Below are positions 47,003-55,250 of a stretch of DNA of 64,000 nucleotides, in pieces. Position 1 is the first letter of the stretch, and every line of letters starts with the position of its first letter. The notes beneath the pieces were generated by a model. It ran no database searches and had not been told where the DNA came from. It saw only the letters and a list, made by a program, of their open reading frames with translations. A program made the translations under genes and the position numbers. The stretch is from DASZWJ01 sp963813895 (GTDB lineage: Bacteria; Pseudomonadota; Gammaproteobacteria; JAURND01): contig CAWFAS010000005.1 in NCBI GenBank assembly GCA_963813895.1, positions 186,001 through 250,000 on the forward strand. Direction: 5' to 3'.

Positions 47003-47291
47003 TATACTCGATACACTTAGGATTTCGGTGTTAGAGTAGTCCAGCTTGTGCTGAGATTTGTTCGATCTGATTGAGTAAAAACGCAGGAATAGTCGACTTG
47101 TCGTCCCGGCAGGAAGCCGGGATCCAGTTCACAGGATGTGAAAGTTTCGCTTCCTGCGCCCTGGATCCCGGCTTCCTGCTGGGACGACTAAATCGGTTAT
47201 TCTTATTTCGAGTTTTTACGATTGAAGATCGGACGAAGATCAGTGCAAGATGGGCTGCTCTAACACCGAAATCCTAAGTGTATCGGGTATA
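47003..47291. repeat. Core-type palindrome B with an insertion at its centre
   Basis: Same arms as 33275-33459, in inverse orientation, ending TATACTCGATACACTTAGGA and complement. Total 289 bp; the extra 104 bp is a separate palindromic element (47093-47196) inserted between GGAATAG and TTATTC of the core. It lies between the methyltransferase-kinase gene and the DUF4239 gene. Confidence 0.88.
47093..47196. mobile_element. 104 bp palindromic insertion element C, copy 1
   Basis: Ends TCGAC.. and ..TCGG; interior arms GTCGTCCCGGCAGGAAGCCG and complement. The loop (about 47126-47161) is the reverse complement of the loop in the copy at 56283. No ORF; too small to encode a transposase, so it would need one in trans. 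Confidence 0.75.
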
Positions 47292-47504
47292 TTGTTATTA
47301 TAACGCCTAGAGGGCTATTAAAACCAGAATTTTGCATTTTGTTTAAATATTGATGTTATAAAAAGTAGTATGATGCTGAGGTATTGACAAATATCGCTTT
47401 AAGTATATAGTAAAAGCACTTGAAACACAGATTTTAGCGAAATTAAATTCAGAATATAATTCTAATGTTATCAAAATAACTTTAGCTGCAAACGGGTTGT
47501 TTTC

Positions 47505-48344
47505 ATGCGAAAAATTTTACTCACTCTCTCAGCTGCGCTGCAGTTAACTTTAATTGTTGTTGGCACAGTAGTAATAGCTTTTTTAGTTTCAATTTCGATA
47601 AATTTATTATTTGCGCCCCCTCGACTATCGGCTAATCTGGATCTGGTTACATCGGTATATCAAGTATTGGGCACCTTATATGCTGTGCTCTTGGCTTTCG
47701 CCGTTTCCGGAGTTTGGCAAAATTTTAGTAAGGCAGTGCTGTCGGTGCAGACTGAAGCCAATGCCATATCTGATTTGGTACACATGGTAGAATATTCTGC
47801 CATAGAAAAAACGCTTATTGTTCGCGATCTAGCATTGGATTATTTGAGACTGGTTGTTGAAAAAGAGTGGGAGTTATTAGGACAAATCATCCCAGATAAA
47901 CTTAATGCTTGGGAAATCAGTCGTGAAGCTTCCACCAAAATAACTCATAAAGTACTTACCATGAACCCAGTAAGTAATATTGAATTGGTAGTTTACGGAC
48001 AAATCCTTACGCTGCTTAATGCTTGGCTGGATGCGCGGCGAACTCGCATTCTTATTGCAAAAGGTAATAGTGCTAAGGCACTATGGCCATTACTAATTTT
48101 TGGTGCGTTAGTATTATTTGGTTTCCATGGGCTTTTTGTGATCAAAGCATTTGAGGTATGGACAATTTTATTATTAGCACTGTCACTGATTATTGGTCTG
48201 GCTTTTTTCCTCATTTTTACTTTGGACTGTCCTTTTATTGGTAAACCTTTTGTCGATTTTGGCCCATTTCAATGGACGATTCAATGGCTGGAAAATGAGC
48301 AGTTCCTACAGATAAATAAGGAAAATTATGCTCGAAGCCTTTGA
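47505..48344 (+). CDS. DUF4239-family membrane protein (bestrophin-like)
   Basis: 279 residues with four hydrophobic segments: two at the N terminus (about 8-32 and 48-70, VLGTLYAVLLAFAVSGVWQN) and two near the C terminus (LLIFGALVLFGFHGLFVI and ILLLALSLIIGLAFFLIF), separated by a soluble helical middle. LGTLYAVLLAFAV and CPFIGKPFVDFGPFQW are typical of the DUF4239 group. Possibly an ion channel by fold analogy; not shown. Monocistronic. Confidence 0.75.
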   Translation: MRKILLTLSAALQLTLIVVGTVVIAFLVSISINLLFAPPRLSANLDLVTSVYQVLGTLYAVLLAFAVSGVWQNFSKAVLSVQTEANAISDLVHMVEYSAIEKTLIVRDLALDYLRLVVEKEWELLGQIIPDKLNAWEISREASTKITHKVLTMNPVSNIELVVYGQILTLLNAWLDARRTRILIAKGNSAKALWPLLIFGALVLFGFHGLFVIKAFEVWTILLLALSLIIGLAFFLIFTLDCPFIGKPFVDFGPFQWTIQWLENEQFLQINKENYARSL

Positions 48345-48362
48345 GAATATTGTTATTCAAAA

Positions 48363-48881
48363 CTATTTTAAAGCACGTTTTATAGCAAATAGTAGAGCAG
48401 GGTAATCAGGTAACCCAACGTGGCGCGCCCCATTAATGAAGAACGTGGGTGTACCATTGACTCCACTGCGCACGCCGCCCATAAAGTCGGCCCTTACTTT
48501 GGGTTCATAAACTCTTTGGTTCCAGGCATTCGCTAGCGCTTCAACTGATAAATCCAATTGTTTACAGAGCGCGCTCATGAGCTCTTCAGACAATGCAGCT
48601 TGGTTCTCAAACAGCAGGTCGTGCATTTCCCAAAAAAGGCCGTTATCACCTGCAAATTCAGCGGTTTCAGCTGACATTTCTGCATAGGGGTGCATTTCTT
48701 GTAGCGGAAAATTTCTAAATACAAATCTGATATCAAAATCATTTTGTAATTGTTTAACCATTGGATAGGCTTCATGGCAATAAGGACATTCATAATCCCC
48801 ATATTCGACTAACGTTACTGCCGCATTAGGATTACCTTGAATGTGATCTTTTTCTGTCACTAACACTTTTAAATTAGACAT
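48363..48881 (-). CDS. DsbA-family thioredoxin-fold protein (cytoplasmic)
   Basis: 172 residues from ATG 48881, with 'gaggaactc' upstream. Thioredoxin-type active site YECPYCHEAYPMV (Cys32, Cys35), helical insert, and cis-Pro loop GVNGTPTFFINGARH near 148. There is no signal peptide, unlike periplasmic DsbA, so it resembles FrnE/DsbA-like cytosolic reductases or thiol peroxidases' partners. It lies 7 bp downstream of the peroxiredoxin on the same strand, suggesting that it reduces it. Confidence 0.85.
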   Translation of the reverse strand: MSNLKVLVTEKDHIQGNPNAAVTLVEYGDYECPYCHEAYPMVKQLQNDFDIRFVFRNFPLQEMHPYAEMSAETAEFAGDNGLFWEMHDLLFENQAALSEELMSALCKQLDLSVEALANAWNQRVYEPKVRADFMGGVRSGVNGTPTFFINGARHVGLPDYPALLFAIKRALK

Positions 48882-48888
48882 GAGTTCC

Positions 48889-49356
48889 TCACGTTGGTAG
48901 ATTTTCAAGCGCTTCAAGAATGCCATCTGCTCCGGGATTTTCAGCAACGGGCGACAGATAGCTCCAGCTGATTACACCATTTTTATCAATAACAAAGATA
49001 GCTCGTGCACAAGTCCCGTCAGCAGTTCGATATGCCCCATAAGTTTTTGCAACTCCCCCCTTAGGCTCAAAATCAGAAAGCAAAGGAAAATGCAGGTGAC
49101 GGTTCTCGGCAAATGCTACATGGCACCAATGATTGTCCACGGAAATGCCTAATAACTCAGCTTTAAATTTTTTAAATTCAGGGAGTATTTCATTGTATAA
49201 AGCCATCTGGTCACCACAAACAGGACTCCAATCTGCTGGATAAAAAGCGAGAATAACTGGCCTGCCACGGAGTTCACTGAGTGATAAAGTTTCATCTGCG
49301 GTAACGTGTAAAGTGAATTCTGGAGCCGTCGTTCCAGAAGATAAAATTGTATTCAT
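48889..49356 (-). CDS. Peroxiredoxin (AhpC/TSA family)
   Basis: 155 residues from ATG 49356, with 'aagggagttttt' upstream; a frame from 49392 is longer but lacks a ribosome site. Peroxidatic Cys47 in AFYPADWSPVCGDQM (Ser in place of the usual Thr is a known variant). The FKAELLGISVDNHWCHVAFA and AKTYGAYRTADG blocks fit AhpE/Bcp-like enzymes. It reduces peroxides in the cytoplasm. Forms a two-gene operon with the DsbA-like protein. Confidence 0.88.
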   Translation of the reverse strand: MNTILSSGTTAPEFTLHVTADETLSLSELRGRPVILAFYPADWSPVCGDQMALYNEILPEFKKFKAELLGISVDNHWCHVAFAENRHLHFPLLSDFEPKGGVAKTYGAYRTADGTCARAIFVIDKNGVISWSYLSPVAENPGADGILEALENLPT

Positions 49357-49552
49357 AAAAACTCCCTTATTAAAATTTTCCATTTTGTTCATATAAGTTA
49401 TTAATATTTTACTTTAAAAATATTTTAATTGAAATGAATACCTTAGGCTCTATAAAACAAACTGTCACCCTTGATAAGTTAGGATAACAGCCAAGCTCAG
49501 GATAATAGCTTGTTTTACAGGCAAATCCATTGCATCCTTGTGCGTTCAGCTT

Positions 49553-49562
49553 ATGGACTACA
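49553..49562 (+). promoter_or_regulatory. ATGGACTACA upstream box, copy 2
   Basis: ttATGGACTACATTTTTC followed by AATATGTTTTAATG; 59 bp upstream of the hairpins at 49612. A degenerate fourth version (TTATGGGCCACATTCTG) occurs at about 49912 upstream of the Sel1-like small ORF. Confidence 0.4.
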
Positions 49563-49607
49563 TTTTTCAACTTTCCAATATGTTTTAATGTCTTTGTAAC
49601 TTGGGTG

Positions 49608-49665
49608 ATATGGAAAATCTGTCAACAAACAGATTTGCTCTCCACGGATGGAGGGCCAAGGACGA
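49608..49665 (+). ncRNA. Candidate CsrA/RsmA-binding small RNA, copy 2
   Basis: Hairpin AAATCTG/CAGATTT (49615-49636) preceded by ATGGA, then CTCTCC-ACGGAT-GGAGGG (49638-49655) with ACGGA in a six-base loop, then CCAAGGACG. Order and motifs match copy 1 at 44938. The 49393-50069 gap contains no ORF, so a small RNA is reasonable. Boundaries unknown. Confidence 0.38.
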
Positions 49666-50069
49666 AAACAATTTAAAAAGTTGTGGCATTAAATTTATTT
49701 AAACACATGTAACCAACAACAATTGTCATCGATTTACTCCAGCTTGTCCAATAACGAATAATTAGCTCCGAAGATTTGTTGAGAAATGCTAATAAATTTC
49801 GTAATCAAAATACTTTAAAATACATTGCAAGGCCAATTGACAAAATATGCTAATTCTGAACGTATTTCAGATATTTAGATATTTTGCCAGATTAAAATTA
49901 AGCCTTTATGTTATGGGCCACATTCTGTCATCTTCTCCTGCCTTTATGCCGAAAACAAGTGCAGTACTTTTGCCGGGAAAAAGCAGGAGAGGGTTACAGC
50001 AACAAAATTTTAATATAGAGATATAAAATATTTTCAACCAACTGTTTATTTGTCAAAAGGATTTAACTA

Positions 50070-50231
50070 ATGAACGCTACTCAATTGTATACCTTAGGAT
50101 ATAGTTGCTTACAACAACAAAACTATCCAGCAGCCATGTCCTACTTTCACGAAGCAGCGCAAGCTGGTCATTGGCTGGCACAGTTATGGCTGGAAAATAT
50201 TGATAGCTATCTCCATGCTAAGCACTACTAA
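50070..50231 (+). CDS. 53-residue Sel1-like repeat micro-protein
   Basis: MNATQLYTLGYSCLQQQNYP followed by AAMSYFHEAAQAGHWLAQLW: one complete Sel1-like (SLR) repeat with the A-x-x-Y/W-F-x-x-A-A-x-x-G-x-x-x-A-Q pattern. 'caaaaggatttaacta' provides an AAGGA ribosome site. A single SLR would not form a normal solenoid, so it is a micro-protein or remnant of a longer SLR protein. No signal peptide. Confidence 0.5.
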   Translation: MNATQLYTLGYSCLQQQNYPAAMSYFHEAAQAGHWLAQLWLENIDSYLHAKHY

Positions 50232-50262
50232 AATAATTAAAAAAATAAAAATCTTGCTGGTT

Positions 50263-50352
50263 AGGCACTGTAAAACCATAACTTATTTTTTGTTTTTTAG
50301 CGCTCAGATGAGTCTTAGATGTGATGCTAAAAAAATAAGTTTTACAGTGCCT
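50263..50352. repeat. Short palindrome with type A outer arms, no core
   Basis: 90 bp. Ends AGGCACTGTAAAAC and complement, then 'ataactta..' and 'ttttagcgctcagatgagtc', all matching the outer arms of the 17897 element, but the inner GC-rich arms and the 37 bp core are absent. It looks like a deletion derivative or a precursor. Confidence 0.7.
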
Positions 50353-50525
50353 TAGTTGAGTAGTGAAATTCAACCATGCATACTCTGAAATTGAGCAATC
50401 AACAATACCATTTAGAACATAATAAAAAGCCGCTATTCAGTATTCATTTAAACAGACAGATAATGAAATACTGAATAGCGGCTTTTTACACGGCGGCAGG
50501 TAAAATATATTTTACCTATCCATAA

Positions 50526-50696
50526 TTAACCGCGGTTACCTTTGCCACCATCTTTTTGATTGCGGGTTGTGTTGCTTTGTTTTTCTGCGCCTTTACTACG
50601 ATCTTTTTTAGGATCGTACTGAGATTGTCTTTCAACATTGGACTTTTCATTTTTTTGTTGCGGATTTGATGTATTGCCATAATTTTGATAACTCAT
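50526..50696 (-). CDS. 56-residue basic, Gln/Asn/Lys-rich small protein
   Basis: MSYQNYGNTSNPQQKNEKSN ... and ends KDGGKGNRG. Highly hydrophilic, no hydrophobic core, rich in K/R/Q/N, similar in style to the KGG-type stress-induced small proteins. Strong ribosome site 'aaggagaaatatt'. A second small basic protein with the same style and the same 'aaggagaaaattt' site lies at 51597; the DJ-1/PfpI gene is between them on the same strand. Confidence 0.6.
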   Translation of the reverse strand: MSYQNYGNTSNPQQKNEKSNVERQSQYDPKKDRSKGAEKQSNTTRNQKDGGKGNRG

Positions 50697-50881
50697 AATA
50701 TTTCTCCTTAAATATTTGAATTTGAGACATAACGATAATAATCATCATGATTATCAAAAATATAATACCATTTATTTGCATAAATTGCAATAATACTTCA
50801 ATGTAATACTTCAATGTTACAGTTCTTTTTAGAAGCAGTATTTATCAGCATTACCACGAGATTCAAAGCTGCAAGACAGGG

Positions 50882-51436
50882 TTATTTGCCAGACTTACAT
50901 TCTGAGAATAGTTCGATCATAGTTTTATTAAATGCGGGAATATCACTAGGTTTGCGACTGGTAACTATTTTCCCATCGCGAACGACTTCTTGATCAACCC
51001 AATTAGCACCAGCATTCTTCAAATCTACTTCTAAAGAAGGCCAGGAAGTTATCTTATGGCCTTTTACTGCTCCGGCATTAATTAATGTCCAAGGTCCGTG
51101 ACAGATGGCGGCAATGGGCTTATTGGCATTAACAAATTTTTTTATAAAATCAATCGCTTTAGGCACAATGCGTAGATGATCCGGATTCATTACTCCACCA
51201 GGAAGCAGTAGCCCATGAAACTCATCTGCCTGCGCTTCATCTAAAGAGATATCTACATTAAATTGATCTGCTTTGTTGTCATGATTCCATCCAGTCACTT
51301 TGCCTTTTTCCGGAGCGATCAGCTGTACTTTAGCGCCGGCATTTTCAAGTGCCTTCCTTGGTTCAGTCATTTCAACCTGCTCGAAACCATTAGTTAAAAC
51401 GACAGCAACTTTAAATCCAGATAGTGGTTGATTCAT
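50882..51436 (-). CDS. DJ-1/PfpI-family protein (YhbO-like)
   Basis: 184 residues. Nucleophile elbow AAICHGPWTLINAG (Cys about 113) with the upstream Glu in FEQVEMTEPRKAL and His after the Cys. YhbO/PfpI proteins repair glycated proteins or nucleotides and act in stress defence. The family block KITSWPSLEVDLKNAGANWV then DQEVVRDGKIVTSR is typical. Flanked by two small basic proteins, together resembling a stress-response gene group. Confidence 0.92.
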   Translation of the reverse strand: MNQPLSGFKVAVVLTNGFEQVEMTEPRKALENAGAKVQLIAPEKGKVTGWNHDNKADQFNVDISLDEAQADEFHGLLLPGGVMNPDHLRIVPKAIDFIKKFVNANKPIAAICHGPWTLINAGAVKGHKITSWPSLEVDLKNAGANWVDQEVVRDGKIVTSRKPSDIPAFNKTMIELFSECKSGK

Positions 51437-51596
51437 GATTGATTTTACTCCTGAAAAAGTGTTGCCTATACGTAGACGCGCACATAGACGTTAAGAAAAA
51501 ATTAATTGAGGATTTTTAAAAAATTAAATAGAGGAGCAAGAAGAGAGATTTTAACTAAGTTAATATTCTCTCCTCTTGTCTTAGATATTGCTATAA

Positions 51597-51809
51597 TTAT
51601 TTGGTTCGAGGTTTTCCAGTTCTATCTGATGTTTTGTTTTTTCTGGAAGTGTTTGCTTGAGTAAATTCACCGCCTTGTCGAGCTTTATCTTTAGTTGGTG
51701 ATGGATTTCTTATAACTTTCCCAGCAGTGGTATCAGGGTATTGATCAAAATCCTGTAAACGTAAACTAATGACTCGCTCTGAATCGAAGTCATAATATTG
51801 ATTTGTCAT
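51597..51809 (-). CDS. 70-residue basic small protein
   Basis: MTNQYYDFDSERVISLRLQD then a hydrophilic Lys/Thr/Arg-rich tail ending TSDRTGKPRTK. Ribosome site 'caaggagaaaattt'. Shares style, leader sequence and strand with the 56-residue protein at 50526, but the sequences do not align well. No family recognised. Confidence 0.5.
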   Translation of the reverse strand: MTNQYYDFDSERVISLRLQDFDQYPDTTAGKVIRNPSPTKDKARQGGEFTQANTSRKNKTSDRTGKPRTK

Positions 51810-52058
51810 AAATTTTCTCCTTGATGTTAATTATGCATTCCATTGCATGTTAATTGATGCCGATTAATTCAATTAATCGGGAAGTTATTAAACCATAGCC
51901 CTAATTAAATAAATGTAAGAAATTTGCGGATTATAATGTGAGACATTATTGAATAAGCCCATTAAAAAGTTTAGTATTTATCAATATTTATTCAGAACTG
52001 AAGTATGTAAGAGTAACAATAATAAAAATCCCAATTCACAACCCACGGTCATTAACTC

Positions 52059-52787
52059 ATGAACCCTTTTATTGGTGAACTTTTAGGTACACTGTTTTTG
52101 ATCATTTTTGGTGGAGGTGTAGTAGCTAATGTTTTGTTAGACCGTTGTAAAGGCCAACACGCAGGTTGGATTACTGTTACCACGGGTTGGGGTATTGCTG
52201 TGATGATAGGTGTATTCGTTGCCCAATCTTTTGGTTCTCCTAATGCGGACCTTAATCCTGCGATTAGTTTAGCGCGTTATTTAGCTACCCATAGTTATAC
52301 ATTCACTGAGATGTTGACATTGCAGTTAGCGCAATTAATTGGCGCTTTTTTAGGTGCAGTTATTGTATGGTTAGCGTATTTACCTCATTGGGATGTAACT
52401 ACGGAACCGGAGGTCAAATTATTAGTATTTTCGACTCAACCCGCTATTCGTAATTATTTTTGTAATCTGCTGAATGAAATAATTGGGACTGCTGTATTGG
52501 TAATAGGAGTAGCCGCTATTTTTGGGCCAGCAACTAAAAATGGCCTTATCCCTCTGGGCGTTGGTCCTTATTTAGTTGGAATGTTAGTTTGGGGCATTGG
52601 TTTATCAATAGGTGGGCCTACTGGTTATGCTATTAATCCTGCTCGCGATTTGGGTCCGCGGATTGCACATGCCATTTTACCCCTTGGCAGTAAGAGCAGT
52701 TCGGATTGGAGCTATGCGTGGGTACCGATTATTGGTCCCTTCGTGGGTGGCGTTATCGGTGCTATTTTTTGGGCGAGGCTTGTCTAA
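52059..52787 (+). CDS. glpF: Aquaglyceroporin, GlpF-like
   Basis: 242 residues, six membrane helices and two half-helices. First NPA motif is NADLNPAISLARYL (66-68). The second is INPARDLGPRIAH (about 192), where the Asp after Arg is typical of glycerol facilitators rather than water channels. It passes glycerol and similar small solutes by facilitated diffusion. Monocistronic; glpK/glpD are not adjacent. Confidence 0.9.
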   Translation: MNPFIGELLGTLFLIIFGGGVVANVLLDRCKGQHAGWITVTTGWGIAVMIGVFVAQSFGSPNADLNPAISLARYLATHSYTFTEMLTLQLAQLIGAFLGAVIVWLAYLPHWDVTTEPEVKLLVFSTQPAIRNYFCNLLNEIIGTAVLVIGVAAIFGPATKNGLIPLGVGPYLVGMLVWGIGLSIGGPTGYAINPARDLGPRIAHAILPLGSKSSSDWSYAWVPIIGPFVGGVIGAIFWARLV

Positions 52788-52855
52788 GCAATAGATACTT
52801 ATCCTAATCTTTTATTTCTCTCAAAATCGATCGAGAAAACAATATTGGCAGCATA

Positions 52856-52881
52856 TATACCCGATACACTTAGGATTTCGG
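52856..52881. repeat. Solo end of the type B palindrome
   Basis: TATACCCGATACACTTAGGA plus 'tttcgg', matching the outer end of the elements at 33275 and 47003, immediately followed by GGGTATA, the complement of its own start. It may be a deletion scar or minimal element of that family. Confidence 0.6.
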
Positions 52882-52960
52882 GTATAGACATCTTTCATTA
52901 CCTTCAGGATAGCAATTATTTCCGTGATGCTAATAACATTCTCAAGCCTTAAGACGTACT

Positions 52961-54070
52961 TTAAAGACCTAACAATACCGCAGCTATCCAAGGAAAAGCC
53001 ACAGTCACATCACTTTGAATAATTTGAAAATAACTTTTTGTGGAAAGCTTATCCCAAGTGATCTTTTCTTTACCGCCAGCTCCCGAGTATGAACCATAAG
53101 ACATGGGCGAAGAACCAATTTCAATAAAACCAGCCCAGTCACGCACTTTGGGTAGTTGTAAATCGTGTTTGAGCGAGGGCACCACACAAATGGGAAAATC
53201 AGCTGCAATTCCTCCGCCCAGTTGTAAAAATGCAACCGAATGTTTTTTTGAGATATCCTGATACCAATCATAAAGATACGTAAAATATTCCAGCCCAGTT
53301 TTCATAATGTTTTGATCAAGAACAATGGTTTTGTCTTTACGATACTTACCATTATAAGTATAACTGGCGAAGATATTCCCCATGGTAGAATCTTCAAATC
53401 CAGGCACCACTATAGGAATATCTTTTTGGTACGCGGCATAGGTCCAACAATCATTTGGATTGGCTTTTGCATCGGGTTTAATCAGGCCTTCTGCAAATAA
53501 ACGTCTAAAATATTCATGAGGGAAAAAACGTTCACCAGTTTTTTGAGCTTTTTGCCACATTTTCAATAAGTGCGGCTCCATAATCCGCACACTCTCATCT
53601 TCAGGTAAAAAAGTATCAGTAATGCGACGCAATCCCGCGTCACGCAATTCGGCTTCTTGTTCGGCAGTAAGTTCTGTATAACGTGGAATATGAGCATAAT
53701 GTGAGTGAGCCACATAACGATAGAAGGACTCTTCATGGTTAGCGCCAGTAGCTGAAATCAGGTGCACTTTATCTTGACGAATCAACTCTGCCAGCATGAC
53801 ACCCACTTGAAAAGAGCTCAGCCCGCCTGCAATAGTAACGACTAATTTTCCATTATTAGCTAAATGATTTTTCAACCAAAGTGCGGCTGCATAAGTTGCT
53901 CCGCCGTTACAGTGTTGTAATGTGCGCTCAGCAAATTGCGAAACAGGGCTTTTGCTTTCGACTACATCGGCGCTTAAAGTGCTGGAGTTTTTCCCGCTGT
54001 TTTTGCTTGAATTAATAACAATATATTTTTGAAGTTCTGGTGACAATTGGCTAAATTTAGTTTTTTTCAT
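52961..54070 (-). CDS. Deoxyhypusine-synthase-like protein
   Basis: 369 residues from ATG 54070. NAD-binding-type DHS fold: GGLSSFQVGVMLAELIRQDK near residue 84, SATGANHEESFYRY near 104, and the C-terminal GSSPMSYGSYSGAGGKEKIT followed by WDKLSTKSYFQIIQSD. The Lys in 'TWDK' (about residue 341) aligns with the catalytic Lys of eukaryotic DHS ('SWGK'). Bacteria lack eIF5A, so bacterial DHS-like enzymes are thought to make homospermidine or related polyamines. No polyamine genes are adjacent. Confidence 0.82.
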   Translation of the reverse strand: MKKTKFSQLSPELQKYIVINSSKNSGKNSSTLSADVVESKSPVSQFAERTLQHCNGGATYAAALWLKNHLANNGKLVVTIAGGLSSFQVGVMLAELIRQDKVHLISATGANHEESFYRYVAHSHYAHIPRYTELTAEQEAELRDAGLRRITDTFLPEDESVRIMEPHLLKMWQKAQKTGERFFPHEYFRRLFAEGLIKPDAKANPNDCWTYAAYQKDIPIVVPGFEDSTMGNIFASYTYNGKYRKDKTIVLDQNIMKTGLEYFTYLYDWYQDISKKHSVAFLQLGGGIAADFPICVVPSLKHDLQLPKVRDWAGFIEIGSSPMSYGSYSGAGGKEKITWDKLSTKSYFQIIQSDVTVAFPWIAAVLLGL

Positions 54071-54211
54071 AGTTAAACTCTGCAATGAGTTATAATAAAA
54101 GGGAGTGATGCATGGGGCTGTTATAATACGTCCAGTGAAGGTTCATTGTCTAGATCATTACTCTATTCAAACTCAAACAAGCATTTAAACCCATAAAGGG
54201 GAGCACCCCTA

Positions 54212-55213
54212 GTGAAAACTATAAAATTTCCTATATTCGTAGCGCTTATTTTTCCACTGACTATCTGGGCGCAATGCCAATCCGATACCATTCCCATCAA
54301 CATAACTGTTCGAGACGAATGCCTGCCTTTGTGCCAGCAAATGTTTATAACAAAACCATTAATCTACGGTACTATGGCAGAATGTAAAAAAAATTGGAAT
54401 TATTACTCTCGACCCGGCCAAGAAAATTATTTTATGATGGCCATTATGACTGCTAATGGTCTAGGTGGCCAACCTGCCGATATCAACAAAGCTAAAGAAT
54501 ACGCGGAAAAATCAGGCAGTGTCTGGTTGCTTAAGAAAATTAATCTGAAAATAGCAAATTCATCGGCAGAAATCCCCATCAGCTTTTGCAGTGTAGTGGT
54601 CAGCACCCCAGAAATAGAAATATGCGCAGAAGTGCAAAATCAAGATATAGAAAATAAATATAAAATGGATGTTAACCATTTGGCTAAAACTCTACCCGCT
54701 GCTCAAGCATTAGCTGCGCAAACTGTTGTAAAAACTTTACTTGAATTTATTAATTTAGATAACTATGTCCGCGGCGCTCTGGGTCAATTTGGCGGCAGTG
54801 GTGCTCCTATATGGTCACAGAACTCTATCAACATCATGTTGAATTTCTATATTAATTCTTATCGCTATTTTATTAATGATTACTCTGAAAAATTCAAAAC
54901 CACTGACTCCGCCGCAGCACTGGATAAGCAGTTAAATGTTGTTTATTCAGCGTTATTGGCTAAAGTTGAGCAGTATCAGAAATTCGACCATGACAGCACT
55001 ACTGCGCAAACTAAACAAAAATTAATTGCAGCCGAAAGAGCCTGGATAGCTTATAAAGAAGCTTTTATCCATTTTGGCCAGTTGTATTATGCTAACAAAT
55101 ATAGTAATAGTGAATTGAGGGAAACCATTAGCGCCTATCTCACAGAACGCCGCCTAGAAGAGCTTAAAGCAGAAACCAGCGATTATGAAGAGTTTGCAAA
55201 GCATGGACATTAA
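54212..55213 (+). CDS. Secreted LprI/DUF1311-domain protein
   Basis: 333 residues from GTG 54212, with 'aaaggggagcacccct' upstream. Signal peptide KFPIFVALIFPLTIWAQ. Mid-region MMAIMTANGLGGQPADINKA resembles a Sel1-type repeat. The C-terminal block LIAAERAWIAYKEAFIHFGQ is the DUF1311/LprI motif (E-R-x-W-x-x-Y-x-x-x-x), seen in lysozyme-inhibitor-like proteins. Four or more Cys near the N terminus (CQSD, ECLPLCQQ, CKKN). Probably periplasmic. Confidence 0.7.
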   Translation: MKTIKFPIFVALIFPLTIWAQCQSDTIPINITVRDECLPLCQQMFITKPLIYGTMAECKKNWNYYSRPGQENYFMMAIMTANGLGGQPADINKAKEYAEKSGSVWLLKKINLKIANSSAEIPISFCSVVVSTPEIEICAEVQNQDIENKYKMDVNHLAKTLPAAQALAAQTVVKTLLEFINLDNYVRGALGQFGGSGAPIWSQNSINIMLNFYINSYRYFINDYSEKFKTTDSAAALDKQLNVVYSALLAKVEQYQKFDHDSTTAQTKQKLIAAERAWIAYKEAFIHFGQLYYANKYSNSELRETISAYLTERRLEELKAETSDYEEFAKHGH

Positions 55214-55250
55214 GGCTCAAACCCAATAGTAGAGCGGTTCCACCTTAAAA

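Noticed and set aside
47071..47277. 68-codon plus-strand ORF
   Set aside because: Lies entirely in the composite palindrome at 47003-47291.
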